Source: Halisarca cf. caerulea (lineage: Eukaryota; Porifera; Demospongiae; Chondrillida; Halisarcidae). From it: DNA of 64,000 nt. The notes under the pieces are model-generated. The model was given only the letters and a program-made list of their open reading frames with translations. It did not search any database and had not been told where the DNA came from. The position numbers and the translations under genes were made by a program. The stretch lies in the NCBI GenBank assembly GCA_963170055.1, contig CAUJGJ010000003.1:358844-422843 (forward strand), in the 5' to 3' direction. Below, piece by piece: positions 49,061-61,299 of the stretch. Within the stretch, counting starts at the first letter, position 1; every line of letters begins with the position of its first letter.

Positions 49061-49609
49061 TCATGAGGATGTAGGGCGGGGTCGGATTGTTTCACGCCAC
49101 TGAGATTGGTTGTGAACAACTTCTCCCCAGTCTTGCATGCCTGTCAAGTCTTTAGTGATTAGGTCAATCCATCCAAGCAGTGTTCCTCCCCTTGGTCTAG
49201 CTTTTACTGTCAGTTTGCTGCTGAGGAGCTGGCGTTGGACACAGCAAATATCCATCCTCATTACATGTCCTCGCCATTGGAGTCTTAGGTGCTTCAGTTG
49301 TTCTTCAATAGGCACTTCGTTGACACTACTCAAGAGACTCTCATTTCTAATCTTATCCTACCTGGTTACTCCTAAGATGTCCTGAAGACATTTCATGTAA
49401 AATGTTAACTTATTTACAGCTTCCTCAAGTCCTTCTGGGTGATGCTCCACGTCTCTGTCCCATACAACAGTACAGACATGACCATTGTTCCAAATACCCT
49501 CATCTTTGTTGCCTTAGTCAGGTTCGCACTTCGGAAAACCTTACGCCACATCTGGTATGCTCTTCCGCCCTTCTCAATCCGGGTAACTACATCTGTACTT
49601 GCCTTCCCT

Positions 49610-49640
<31 letters not shown>
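49061..49640 (-). pseudogene. C-terminal part of an APE-type LINE ORF2 (reverse transcriptase tail)
   Basis: On the minus strand: ATKMRVFGTMVMSVLLYGTE and TWSITQKDLRKL, then after a frameshift and one stop EEQLKHLRLQWRGHVMRMD. K-x-x-x-F...V-L-L-Y-G-x-E-x-W and L-x-W-x-G-H-V-x-R-M are standard for the tail of Jockey/CR1/I-type LINE reverse transcriptases. The 5' part is replaced by a (CA)n run at 49611-49680. Confidence 0.85.

Positions 49641-49680
<40 letters not shown>
49611..49680 (+). repeat. (CA)n microsatellite
   Basis: About 70 bp of pure CA at the 5' breakpoint of the minus-strand LINE fragment. Confidence 0.97.
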
Positions 49681-49682
<2 letters not shown>

Positions 49683-49739
49683 ACTATTGCTTTGTACACC
49701 CACCCCCCTCCCAACAGGTGACTCATGCAGTCTTGTAAG

Positions 49740-50519
49740 AAGTGTGGCGTGTTCTACCTGGGATCAATGGAAGATTGTGTGTGTGTACTAGTGTGTTCTG
49801 AACATGAAATGGAGGATATTGGGAAGATCAAAGTAGACGACTTACTCTCACTCTGTTGTTCTGTTGATACATGTCATTTCAACATGATATGCTGAGACTA
49901 TAATAGTCTCACGTAGCTAAACCCTCAACTTGGCTCATTGAATTTTTTAAATGTCGCTGCGTCCTTTGTATTATACAGAAGGATCAGAGACGTATGCATG
50001 GGTTTGGCTATGTGAGACTATGCTGAGACTAATGACATCAGAAAAACATATGGAAATTCCATCTCAGTACATGAACTTGTAGTGTGATGATTCACCTGTC
50101 ACTGGTGGTGCACACAGAGATCACAATACAATTTTGACAAGATCAGATTTAGCTGCACTCACGCGATCGAGCTTTGAAACAATATATCGATCGACCTTTG
50201 GCAATAATATATGCAAGCTCATGCAAGTTCATAGTAATTGAAGAAAAGGGGGATTACCCTTGCAATGTATTTTGGCCTGCATGTCGACTCCAGAGATTGA
50301 CTCAATCTCGTTCACTGGAGATGGCCGAGGTGCCTACAATGGCCGATCGTTGTCCCTGCAGTAGTGGTTGGACACCACCGTGGTTTTTATACCTTGGTTC
50401 AAAGCAGCTATCAGGTATTGTTGTGGGATGTATTCCATTGACTTATCGCTTATCACGTCTGAAGTGGTCTCAAACCATGCGTCTGTTCTGTCACTGCACT
50501 CTTCTCTATAATCATGAAA
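49740..50519. other. Unassigned sequence
   Basis: No gene or repeat recognised. A 116-codon plus-strand ORF (50174-50521) has no recognised motif and ends at the start of a possible LTR. Confidence 0.5.
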
Positions 50520-50735
50520 TGTAGGAATCACGTTTCACGGTTTTAGTGTTCCTTCGAAGGATGACCTGTTTGTATGCATGCACATACTTATTTGTGTTTA
50601 ACTTGTATCCCGAAACAGTCTTGCAGTGTTGAAATCCTGTACTTTAATTGAGTTTATGTTGTCTAGTTAGTCCTCTGTTTGGTTTCAGAGTCGTTGTGTT
50701 CTTTCGCTCACTCGTGTAGTCTTACGAAAATTACA
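50520..50735 (+). mobile_element. Possible LTR followed by a primer-binding-like site
   Basis: TGTAGGAATC...AAAATTACA has TG...CA-type ends with short TGTA/TACA inversion. It is followed by ttcagtggagaacgctgtcg, a leader typical of LTR-retrotransposon primer-binding regions. The downstream element is lost before the Gypsy remnant. No second LTR was seen. Confidence 0.35.
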
Positions 50736-51014
50736 TTCAGTGGAGAACGCTGTCGACGTACAGGAATGCAGACAACTCGGGAACGTTGACGAACGGGAAT
50801 GGTGGACATTGTTGCCGTTACGTCTGGCACTGTCTGTGGTCAGTTAACACAAGTGTACGTTATGAATGAGTGGTCCCTATTACAGGTTTTACTATATCTC
50901 TCCATCTAGTATACATTCCTTGATTAGCTCCATATTCAGCTGTTGTTGGAGTGATTTAACTCGATTTGGTCATCAAGAGAAACAGACATTGGAATGTTAT
51001 AGTACTAGTACTGG

Positions 51015-53988
51015 TGGCTGAAACTAAATGTCACCAAACAATTCCTGACCACCAGACAACTCCTCTGGCAATTGCTTTCATCCCTGTGATACCAGGGTGT
51101 CCTTCATGCAGCTCGTCTAACACCTTTACTCTTGTGATCTCTGGTATGATAACGCGATTTCCCCAAAGTAGACATCCATCATGAAGTGAGAGTTCATCTC
51201 TCCTCCTTTCGTATGGTTGAAGTGAATCAGGTATTCCTGATGATGGCCATCCTGATAGAACCATTTCTGAAACTTGTGATAATGTCGGATCTCTGGTGGT
51301 CCACGTCTTGTTTTGTTTGGCTGTAATGGGTGCCGTTCCAAGAGATGACAATGACATGATAGGCTCACCTGGTACAGAGACTGCTGTAGGGCATTCTGGC
51401 AATGGTAGTTGGCTTAGTAGGTCAGCATTGCTGTTTTCTGATCCAGGTTTGTAGACAATGTCGTAGTCATAAGCACTTAGGATTAGTGCCCACCTTTGTA
51501 TGTGAGCTGAGGCCATGGTCGGGATGGGTTTCTTCTCATCGAAAATGTGTTGGAGTCGTTTGTGATCTGAATAGATGGTGAATCTGCGTCCTGCAAGATA
51601 TTGATGGAATTTCTTTACTCCGAAGATTATAGCAAGGCCTTCCTTGTCCAGTTGTGCGTACTTCTTCTCTGCTGGAGCCAGAGAACGACTTGCAAATGCT
51701 ATGGGCCTAACATTTCCATCTTGGAACCGGTGAGACAGAACTGCTCCAATCCCATAGGGAGATGCATCACATTCCAGAAGAAGTTCCTGACTAGGGTCAT
51801 ATATAGTGGGTCAGTACCTTTGATGATGCTATAGTGCTAGCTTTGCCTTCTTGAAAGCTTCATCCTGCTGTTGTCCCCAAGTCCATTTCCAAGACTTCTA
51901 TAACAACTGATAAAGGGGAGCAAGTAAGGTGGATGATTGGGGTAGGAACTTACTGTAATAATTCAGTAAACCCAAGAATGATCTCAGTTGAGTCACATCA
52001 GTTGGTACTGGAGCTTCCATGATGGCATGAATCTTGTCAGTAGTAGGTTGGAGTCCTTCTGCTGAAATAATATGTCCGAGGTATTCAACGGATGGTAACA
52101 TGAAGGCACATTTCTTGCGTTTCAGTCTGAGTCCTGCATTCTCCAGGCGATCCAAGACATTATCCAGGTTTCGAAGATGCTCCTTTTGCGTTTTCCCAGT
52201 AACTAGAATGTCATCAAGGTGTACAGTAACATTGTCCAGTCCTTGAAGGATGCCTTCCATGATCCTTTGGAAAATTGCTGGTGCCGAGGCTACTCCGAAG
52301 GGTAACCTGGTATACTTGATCAATCCTTTGTGAGTGTTGATGACTACAAGCTTTTGTGATTCCTCATCAAGGACAATCTGTTGATAAGCATGGGCCAAAT
52401 CTAGCTTTGTGAAGTGCTTGCCTCCTGCGAGAGATGCGAAGAGATCTTTGATTTTTGGCAATGGGTAGGTGTCCAACTTTGTAACTTGGTTCACTGTTAC
52501 ACGATAGTCACCGCAAATCCTCACTGATCCATCTGGTTTGACAACCAGCACAATTGGGGCGGCCCAATCAGAAAATTCAATGTGTTCCAAGATTCCACTG
52601 TCTTCAAGTCGTTTCAGTTCTTGCTCTATTTTACTTCGTAGAGAATGTGGAACAGGTCGAGCTTTATAGAACTTGCATGGGTGATGCCTGTTGGTCTACT
52701 ATTAGATTGGCAGTGGTTCCTTTTACCTTCCCTAGCTCTTCCTTGAAAACTGAGCTATGCTTGGTGAGAACATCCTCCAAATTGCTACTTTCGGCTGAAG
52801 AAAGCTTGGCAATATTTTCCCATTTGAGCTTGATCTTTTGCAGCCAGTGCCTACCCAAAAGGGTTGGGCCAGTTTCATCAACTATTGTCAGGCTCAGATC
52901 TACAGTTTGGTCTTGGTACTTCACTCACACGTTGATGCTTCCACAAACTGCTAATTGTTCACCAGTATATGTCTTGAGGTGTACATTGGACGGATGGAGC
53001 CTTGCTGGATCCGTTTTCCAAATTGCCTTGATTGTAGTAGCACTCGTCACAGAGAGTGACGCGCCTGTATCTACCTCCATAGGTACATCTATTCCATTTA
53101 AGTTGAGTATAACTTGCATCGGTGGTGCTCTAGGGGTGGCCATACGAAAGAGTATGTCGTTTTCCTTGGGTTCATCCATGAAGAGGAGATGCGTATTCTT
53201 CTTGGTCTGGCTTCTTTCTGGTTGTGGTCTGTTTGTTGATCTGGTCCTACTCCAACACACTTTAGCAAGGTGTCCTTTCTTTTTGCAACTGTGGCATTCA
53301 GCCCCCTTGTATGGGCAATCTCTTGCAAGATGCTGGGTGTTTCCACAGCGGTAGCAGACATTATTACTCTTTGTTTTCTGTGGTGGCTTCCGTCCTCCAC
53401 AGTGGAGAGTCATGACTGTGGGTTTCTGCTGTCCTTGCAAACTCTGGGCATTTTTCTCAGCTATATAGCTCTGTAGCTTGGCAAAGATCAAATGCTTTTG
53501 TGAAAGTCAAATCTGTTTCAGCCAGTAAGCAACGCTGAAGTCTACTGTCCTGAATTTTGCAAACTAGGCGATCACGCAACATGTCTTCCAGGGTGTCTCC
53601 AAACTGGCAATGTTCAGAAATCTTGCGCAGTTCAGCAATAAACTCTGCTTTTGTCTCTCCTTCTTTCGGAGAACGTGTGTTGAAATTGAAATGCTGAACT
53701 ATTGCTGAGGGTGCTGGACTATAGTGCTGTCTAACAAGCTTGACTATGTCCTTGAAGGGGTGTTCTGCAGGTTTCTTTGGAGCTGTCAAATTCCTAATCA
53801 CTTGGTAAGTTGATGCTCCACATGCACTTAAGAGGATGGCACGTTGTTTGGCATCATCCGTAATGTCGTTGGCGAGAAAGTAATTTTCCAAACGTTCAAT
53901 GTATGAAATCCAGTCTTCTCATGCTTGTTCAAAAGGTGCAAGCCTCCCATGAGTCGTCATGACTAGGTTTTATCCTCGTCGCCAATTA
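51015..53988 (-). pseudogene. Gypsy-type LTR retrotransposon internal region (gag-pol), broken
   Basis: Minus-strand order: gag (53457-53960), two CCHC zinc knuckles (CYRCGNTQHLARDC and CHSCKKKGHLAKVC, about 53270-53370), an aspartic protease (VDTGAS, about 53065), reverse transcriptase (LDLAHAYQQIVLD and HLDDILVTG, 51900-52590), RNase H (51480-51900, broken) and the integrase H-H-C-C start (HEGHPG ... WW) ending abruptly at about 51015. PR-RT-RH-IN order defines Gypsy/Metaviridae-like elements. Damage includes a TGA near the gag start, a TGA after protease, several frameshifts and loss of most of integrase and the 3' LTR. No envelope gene was seen. Confidence 0.9.
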
Positions 53989-55021
53989 TGTAGTATCTTT
54001 ATATCCAAAAGACTAGTACATGCAAAATCATTTATTCAACTTTAAGCACAGACTAAGTTAATATAAAACTAACTTCTTTAAGTAGTGTAGGGTGATCATA
54101 AGACATGATATTCTAAAGAGTTCTAGACAGGTAATGACTATCAATCACTTAAAAGGTGCAGACATCAAAGAGTACAAATTGGAATACACAGGGTGTTTAT
54201 AACCGTCTGTTGCTTGTTCCGATTGTGGGCGGTGCTTGTTTTCTACGTCATCAATTAGCGGCTGTTTTTAATGCGTCATTTGGCGTCTTTCGGATGACGT
54301 ACGAAATTTCACGTATCAACAGAATGGGGGAAGAAGGCGACTTTTGTGACGTTTTGCCTACGTATCCGTGAAACGTCACGAAAATGGCAGTTTTGTTGAG
54401 GGCGAAGATGAAGTCGCTTGGTTAGACCTCAGATGCCTTCGAATCTCACCAAATCCAACTTCGATGGAATCTTAAGATGTTTCGGTTTGCGAAAATCGTT
54501 CCAGGCATAGTGCTACAATCAAGCAGTTTTTCGCAATTGGACCATTTATGCTAAATTTTGGCCGTTTGAAGGGTGAAAAAACAGGTTTTTCGGTTATAAC
54601 TTTCTTACAGAAGATTATAACCAATAGCCCGGAACGATTTTCAGATAGCTCACCACTTGCTCTGTCTTTTCGTGTTGTTTGATGGGAATTGAGAGGGATC
54701 TGAGGTCTAACCAAGGCGAAGTTTGTCTAAAACTGCTATGTATTCCTAGCTCGCTATCTTCCTTCAGACAATAGAAACAATCGCTAGTTAAGTACCAACA
54801 TGCGCGGAACATATACAACTTTCGTCCAGTAGGAAGAACTGGGCGAAAATCTGGTCAATGAAGTAGAAACGATCGATAATTTGTGACGCTATTTCAAGAC
54901 GGCCATTTTTGCATTTTATTCCCGGACGGTTATAAATACCCTGTGTACATATGGACTACTCTTAATAGGTTACACACATGTAAGAGTTCTACTAGACACT
55001 ACCTAAAAGGTTACTACAACA
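53989..55021 (-). mobile_element. 5' LTR of the Gypsy element, split by a CACAGGGT-family insertion
   Basis: On the plus strand it starts TGTAGTATCTTTATATCC right beside the primer-binding-like attggcgacgagg (minus strand) and ends ...ttactacaaCA. Without the 759-bp insert it is about 274 bp. The outer limit is inferred only from the TG...CA rule, since no second LTR remains for comparison. Confidence 0.5.
54187..54945. mobile_element. CACAGGGT-family element with TA duplication, 759 bp
   Basis: cacagggtgtttataaccgt and cggttataaataccctgtg termini, TA on both sides. Its sequence is very close to the reverse complement of 45175-45933. It is inserted in the Gypsy LTR and is therefore younger than it. 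Confidence 0.9.
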
Positions 55022-55079
55022 GGCAAAGCCAGAGGGGCAATGGGCTGGAGATGATGCTCAGATCTGGTACAGCCTTTTG

Positions 55080-55530
55080 CCTGTCCAGACAGAGGTTAGG
55101 TGGACTGAGTGCAGTGTACAGACTCAGGTTAAGTGGACTGAGTGCAGTGTACAGAGGTTAGCTGGACTCAGTGTAGTGTACAGAGGTTAAGTGGACTGAG
55201 TGCAGTGTACAGAGGTTAAGTGGACTGAGTGCAGTGTACAGAGGTTAGGTGGACTGAGTGCAGTGTACAGAGGTTAGGTGTACTGAGTGCAGTGTATAGA
55301 GGTTAGGTGGACTAAGTGGAGTGTACAGAGGTTAGGTGCATGGGCTGAGTGCAGTGTACAGAAGTTAGGTGGACTGAGTGCAGTGTACAGAGATTATAGG
55401 TGGACTGATCATGAGTGCTGTGTACAGAGGTTACACTGGCCTGAGTGCAGTGTATAAAGGTTAGTTGGACTATAAGTGGAGTGTACAGAGGTTAGATGGA
55501 CTGAGTGCAGTGTACAGAGGTTAGGTGAAG
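55080..55530 (+). repeat. About 29-bp minisatellite, about 15 copies
   Basis: Unit tacagaggttaggtggactg plus agtgcagtg with indels (cttaagtgg, tataagtgg). It follows the Gypsy LTR directly. Confidence 0.92.
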
Positions 55531-56100
55531 TGTGGAAATTCCTATGCGTCTGACATGTACAACTGGAATAGCATTGCATCGTACTACCCTATATATAGGA
55601 TGCAGAAAGGTGCACACTGAACCCATGCATGCAGTCTCCCTATATAGCTCTGTCCAGCCTTATGCCTGTCTGTCCTCACCAATGCCCTCCAGCCCCATAC
55701 CATGCAGTCCCATCATCTGTGCTGTTATGGACTCAATGCTTTGAAATGGGTGTTCTTGGAGAGTGCTCTCCAGCATACTGGATTGTGTGTAGTGCTATAG
55801 AGAGGTGTTCACACCTGCTTGTTTCAAGCATGTAATAGACTGTGGAGATCAGTTCAGGTGATATCCGTTTGCAGAAGCCATGAGACATGGTTGTAGAGTC
55901 ATGCAACTCAAGGATGTAACATGGTTGGATGTCCTACAATCATGGTTGTCATTTTGACCTGGGTATTGGGACAATAATTATTGTATCTATTTGTATGTAT
56001 GTATGCATGTGTGTATATGCATGTGCATGTGGGTATGTATGTACATATTTATTGTAGAGAGACACTTTGGTGCACGTACGTATGCGTACATATCTGTATA
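55531..56100. other. Unassigned sequence
   Basis: No supported gene. Short open frames near 55532-55835 have no recognised motif. Confidence 0.5.
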
Positions 56101-56104
56101 TATG

Positions 56105-56700
56105 TTGGTAGTCCACATGTAGGGAGACATTGTGTATACATACATTTGTAGGGAGACATTATGTATACATATACATTTGGAGGGAGACATTGTGTATACA
56201 TACTTTTGTAGGGAGACATTGTGTGTACATACTTTTGTAGGGAGACATTGTGTGTACATACTTTTGTAGGGAGACATTGTGTGTACGTACTTTGGTAGGG
56301 AGACATTGTGTGTACATACTTTTTTAGGGAGACATTGTGTACATACTTTTTTAGGGAGACATTGTGTGCACATACTTTTGTAAGGGGACATTGCGTGTAC
56401 ATACTTTTGTAAGGGGACAATATTGCGTGTACATACTTTTGTAGGGAGACATTGTGTGTACGTACTTTTATAGGGAGACATTGTGTGTACATACTTTTGC
56501 AAGGAGACATGCATTGTGTACATACTTTTTTAGGGAGACATTGTGTGCACATACTTTTGTAGGGAGACATTGTGTGTACATACTTTTGTAGGGAGACATT
56601 GCGTGTACATACTTTTGTAAGGGGACATTGCGTGTACATACTTTTGTAAGGGGACATTGCGTGTACATACTTTTGTAGGGAGACATTGACATGTATGCAC
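56105..56700 (+). repeat. About 29-bp minisatellite, about 21 copies
   Basis: Unit agggagacattgtgtgtaca plus tacttttgt. It reads openly on the minus strand for 246 codons only because the unit lacks stops, so it is not called a gene. Confidence 0.94.
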
Positions 56701-56714
56701 GTATGTATATATGT

Positions 56715-56837
56715 ATTAGTTATATCCTGTCCAGGTGTGCTGCAGCAGAAATAAAGTGCTGATTGACCGAGGGTGAAGCCCGAGGTCATCAGCTCTGTAT
56801 TTTCTGCTGCAGCACACCTGGACGGGATCTAACTAAT
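56715..56837. mobile_element. 123-bp foldback element
   Basis: attagttatatcctgtccag...tgctgcagcagaaat is inverted at attttctgctgcagcaca...aactaat, giving arms of about 40 bp with few mismatches around a 35-bp loop. Strongly hairpin forming. A MITE is likely. Confidence 0.8.
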
Positions 56838-57094
56838 TTGTATCCTAGCAACCATTCACTGTTTACTATTGGTGTGTACATGCAGTCTCATTTAGAGTTG
56901 ATCAGTTTTAACCACTTACCCTAGTAGTAGTACCAATTGATATCAATTGACATCAATTAGGAAGTGTGCGTATATCAGTGACCTGTGCTACATCACAAAT
57001 GTCAGCACACTTTTTCCTTTGATCAACCCATAATTCTCCCCCATGCACAACAAGATACAAGTGTAGATATATATGTATGTGTTGGTATTTCACA

Positions 57095-57390
57095 TATAGG
57101 GAGCTACTGTGTGTATACATGTAGGAAGCTACTGTGTGTGTATACATGTAGGAAGCTACTGCGTGTGCATACATGTAGGGAGCTACTGTGTGTGCATACA
57201 TGTAGGAAGCTACTGTGTGTGCATACATGTAGGGAGCTACTGTGTGTGCATACATGTAGGAAGCTACTGTGTGTGCATACATGTAGAAAGCTACTGTGTG
57301 CATGTGCATACATGTAGGGAGCTACTGTGTGCATACATGTAGGGAGCTACTGTGTGTGCATACATGTAGGAAGCTACTGTATATGTGCAT
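57095..57390 (+). repeat. 27-bp minisatellite, about 11 copies
   Basis: Unit catgtaggaagctactgtgt plus gtgcata, alternating gtaggaag and gtagggag variants. Confidence 0.94.
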
Positions 57391-57726
57391 ACATGTGTGT
57401 ATGTGTACATGTATATATTACGTAGTACTATGTTCGTGGTATGCATGTTGGGAGACATTGGTGGTTTACATGTAGTGAAAGGCAGGGTGAGTGGTTTACT
57501 GGAGTATGTCCTCTCTTCACTTAAGGTCTGCAATGTTTGTGTACATGAGTTCAATGTTGTGTGCTAGTCTCAGTTGTGAGTGTAGTCAATAACATGGCAT
57601 TGCATAGAGCTTCAGGTAGTTTTTGGAGATTGCTGAAGAAGTTACCTGCAAGCATGTTCAAACTTGTACACCTGCACATATGCACAAACACACATGCATG
57701 CACGCACACACGTACGCAGGCATGCA

Positions 57727-57789
<63 letters not shown>

Positions 57790-57798
57790 ACACACACG
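57727..57798 (+). repeat. (CA)n microsatellite
   Basis: About 70 bp of CA with a tacaca interruption near its end. Confidence 0.96.
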
Positions 57799-57849
57799 CA
57801 CAAGTTAAAAAGTGCAGGATTTCAAGCTATATGCCATGAAATTGTGCAA

Positions 57850-58897
57850 TATTCCTTAGGTCCTGTGCAACTATAAGCCCCCCCACCCTCCCCCTGATGT
57901 CATTGCTCACAGTGGTTGGATGTAGCATGACACTTTCACTACGTAAATATGTATGTACATAAACACATGATATGCGGCCATGGCCCTAGATCGTCAAGTT
58001 CGATCAATGACATCATTAAAACTTAATATTGCGTCATAGCAAGAAAATGGCGGGTCCTGAACTCTTTATTGGGCATAACAGCCAGGTCCGCAGATCGAAG
58101 ATGATCTCCAACGGCCGTTTCTTCTCACCATTGACCGATTCATTAGTTCTGGTGTGCATTTAGTCACTGAAAAATTTCTCTGCTGGAAATTCAGGGAACT
58201 AATCGCGTGGCCTTCCATCTATTGAAGAAGTCGACTCTGGTTGGATTGCAGCCGAGCGCTCAGTTGAGGCGTCTTTTGCTAACACCTACTGATGTGTGGC
58301 CTGTGCTGGTGAACTGTTTTCTTAAAGACTTGGACGTTTACTAGTAAGAATGTTTTTAGCGTTGACGAAACATGCATATGTGTAAAGTAAAAGCAGGCAA
58401 TTTCGGGAAGCTGGTACTCTCCAGGACCGTTCCTATACTTGTCATTCAGTAGACTGATTGGGTACAAGGGCCTAGAATAGATGCAGAATATGGCGATACA
58501 CTTTCCTTTAATCTCCTTCGGCTATTCAGTTCTTATACTGAGAATTACAGGACATGGTTAATTACCGAAATTACCAGCTTCCCGAAATCTTCTACTTTTA
58601 CCTTACCTAAAATATACGTACCTGCCACTTGAAGTAGGCGTCGTAAGCTTCGTGTTTCGTTGGACCATGTCTTGACTGTGCTGGGCTATCTTGTACTCTG
58701 TGTGTCTCCTTTTGTCTTGTCACGAGTATGGACACCTTTGAGTCTTGTGGCACATCCACGGGGTTGCTTTTAACCCGTGCTGTAGTGTGGACAAAGTAGT
58801 TATCACATGTTCCCTTTTAGACCTGTCAACTCATTTCATCTCTTCACTATAGCATTGCTCCGTGCATCCAATCTCACATGCTGTGCAGTTACATGTT
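57850..58897. other. Unassigned sequence with one long inverted pair
   Basis: agtaaaagcaggcaatttcg and gggaagctggta (58387-58420) are inverted at 58575-58605 (taccagcttcccgaaatctt). This suggests a foldback element of about 220 bp. No gene was recognised. Confidence 0.55.
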
Positions 58898-59064
58898 CAG
58901 TGAACCCTCTCTAATCTGACACTCAATGGGGCTTGATAGAAATATCGGATTAGGACGTTGTCGGATCACACAGTGACTATTAGCATACTTTAATATGGTG
59001 ACAGTACACCTCATGATTGCCAGATTAGAGACTCTGAGAATGTCGGATTATAGAGGTCTCACTG
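58898..59064. mobile_element. 167-bp pogo/Tigger-like MITE
   Basis: CAGTGAACCCTCTCTAATCT at the left and ATTATAGAGGTCTCACTG at the right are inverted. CAGT-G-A-x-CCTCT-TAATC-GAC ends are characteristic of pogo-type Tc1/mariner derivatives. TA is present at the right flank only. Confidence 0.75.
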
Positions 59065-59126
59065 TATCTGAAATGACTGAAAGTTAGTATATCACAAATT
59101 AAACTCATGCAAGTGCAGTTAGTACA

Positions 59127-59131
59127 CACAC

Positions 59132-59199
<68 letters not shown>
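59127..59199 (+). repeat. (CA)n microsatellite
   Basis: About 72 bp of CA with one gca interruption near its start. Confidence 0.97.
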
Positions 59200-59202
<3 letters not shown>

Positions 59203-59667
59203 CCACATTTCCAAAGGCTGAGTTCCCATCCTTGTATCCTCCTCTTTGTTGTGAAGCTACATTGCCTGTACAGTTCAACGGATGACAGATGATGTCTTGT
59301 ACATTGTACCAGATATTCCATCCACTCGTTGGTGTCCCCTCCATAAACACACATACACAGTGTGGACGTGGTCTATTTGCTCCAAGTGTACTGAACAGTC
59401 AGACATTTGTATTCATGTGTGCACTGCTGTTGTGTGAGCAAGACTGAAGGAGTTTGTGTATTGTGTGTATGTGGTACAGATGAGTATGAGAATGTACTTG
59501 GATCTGCATACATGTGTACTGCATAATAGTGTGTACATGTGCACTCAAATATGTGTACATCTGCTTATGAATATATACCAGTACACACACCACATGCACA
59601 CCTCTTTGTAGGGGCATTATTGTACCTGTGTGCATTTCAGTGTTAGGTCAAGAATCTTGGGAAGGCC

Positions 59668-60390
59668 TTTAGCCAGTGGCTACTCTAGCAGCCTTTAGCC
59701 AATGGCTACTCTAGCAGCCTTTAGCCAGTGGCTACTCTAGCAGCCTTTAGCCAAGGGCTACTCTAGCAGCCTTTAGCCAGTGGCTACTCTAGCAGCCTTT
59801 AGCTAATGGCTACTCTAGCAGCCTTTAGCCAGTGGCTACTCTAGCAGCCTTTAGCCAATGATGAGAAGTCACCCACAACTTTGTGGTTTGATGAGTATTA
59901 GATGAGGTGTAGTTTTCCTTTTCTGTGTGGTTTGGTGAGGTGCAGTGTTCTTCCCTAGCAACATGTACATATACAGAATATAAGGAGATGTTTGTTGTCC
60001 ACTAAAATTAAAATGCAGTGTTGATCCATGCAACCCTCACTTGTAGTATGCACCAGGTCCTGTGCTACCAATAATACCTGTCCACTTTAGTGTTTGCATG
60101 CCTGGACCATCTTCACAACCAGCTCATTATTTGGGGCTGAATTGGAGGTATCTTCATACATGCAAGTTCAGTACATAATGTATTGTGGTAGTTTCTCAGT
60201 GTATAAATGCTTGCTTCTTTGGGATGACCCAGTATTATCATCAAGCTTTGCCCCAAACAACACCTGTGGATGTCTTTATAAGGACATGCATTGTTATGAT
60301 AACAACTCTCACCACAAGTGATGAGAAATGTAAACACTATGAGAGAAGCCTTCTGGCATTGAGCTGTGTGTGTGTGCATAAAGTGATACA
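59668..60390 (+). repeat. Segmental duplication, copy 2 (uninterrupted)
   Basis: It begins with eight copies of the agccagtggctactctagca minisatellite and continues collinear with 40226-42060 but lacks the 1,283-bp insert. It supplies the empty-site sequence for that insertion. It ends in a short GT-rich stretch. Confidence 0.88.
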
Positions 60391-61065
60391 TCCTATTCTA
60401 AGATGTTTAGATTAGTAAAAGAGACTCTTCTATTTAAATTTACGCTCAACAACGACTACCGTATGCACCTTGTTCTTCAAGATTGCCAATCAGCGCTGAA
60501 TGACTAAATCGCTTAAAATTTTCGTCATTTGTCAACTTTAGACTTTCTTTGATTATCTGCCTTCTTTAAATAATGGCCTGTTTTCTCTGAATTGCTCTCG
60601 CTTGGAATGCATCAGTCCTTGCCATGCTCCCCAACCTTCAAAATTATAGTCCTCTGCACTTTCAATAGGTACCAAGAGTTCGATGATGTTACAGCCCTCA
60701 TCATATGACTATCATGTGAAAAGTGGCCCCTTGTGAAAAAATTTTTTTTGGCAAGATACCATGTTGCCGAGTAAATCAGCGGAGCCACGTAAGAACCTTC
60801 TGAGTGTTTCTTTGTAATCAGTATTGACTGCTTCAACTTCTCACCAATGGGGGTTTTGATGTGCTCATTTTCAGAAAAGGTATTGGCGATTATTTTATTA
60901 CTCTGTGAGTATTTGCTGAATATCATATCCCCCATCGGTAGAAAGTTGGATATTTTCATTAGAAACAATCTAGTCTTTATCCTGTGTCTGTAGGCCCATG
61001 TTCTGATTTACTCGCGTTGAATAACTGCCCAACTCAACTACACCTGGTAAATTGTCGAATAGTCA

Positions 61066-61298
61066 AATGATTGAAAGAGAAACTCGGATGAAAAATAGCT
61101 CAATGTGTACCTTAGATAATATGTTTGTACTAGAAGCTGCTTTAGAACCATTAATTGGCCATTATACTACATATTGTGGAGAAATAAAGGAATTTGTAAA
61201 GAGTAAATTGGCCGACTTTAGGAAGCCAATAAAGCGGTACAAACATATCTAAGGTACACATTAAGCTATTTTTCATCCGAGTTTCTTTCTCGATCATT
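61066..61298. mobile_element. 233-bp foldback element with about 62-bp arms
   Basis: aatgattgaaagagaaactc...gtaccttagataatatgttt is matched inverted by aaacatatctaaggtacaca...gtttctttctcgatcatt. The loop holds about 110 bp. The long, well-preserved arms point to a recent MITE. Confidence 0.82.
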
Positions 61299-61299
61299 C

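Noticed and set aside
56049..56789. Minus-strand 246-codon ORF of MYTQCLPTKVC-type repeats
   Set aside because: It is a 29-bp minisatellite without stops. The period is not a multiple of 3, the frame cycles, and no start context or homology is visible.
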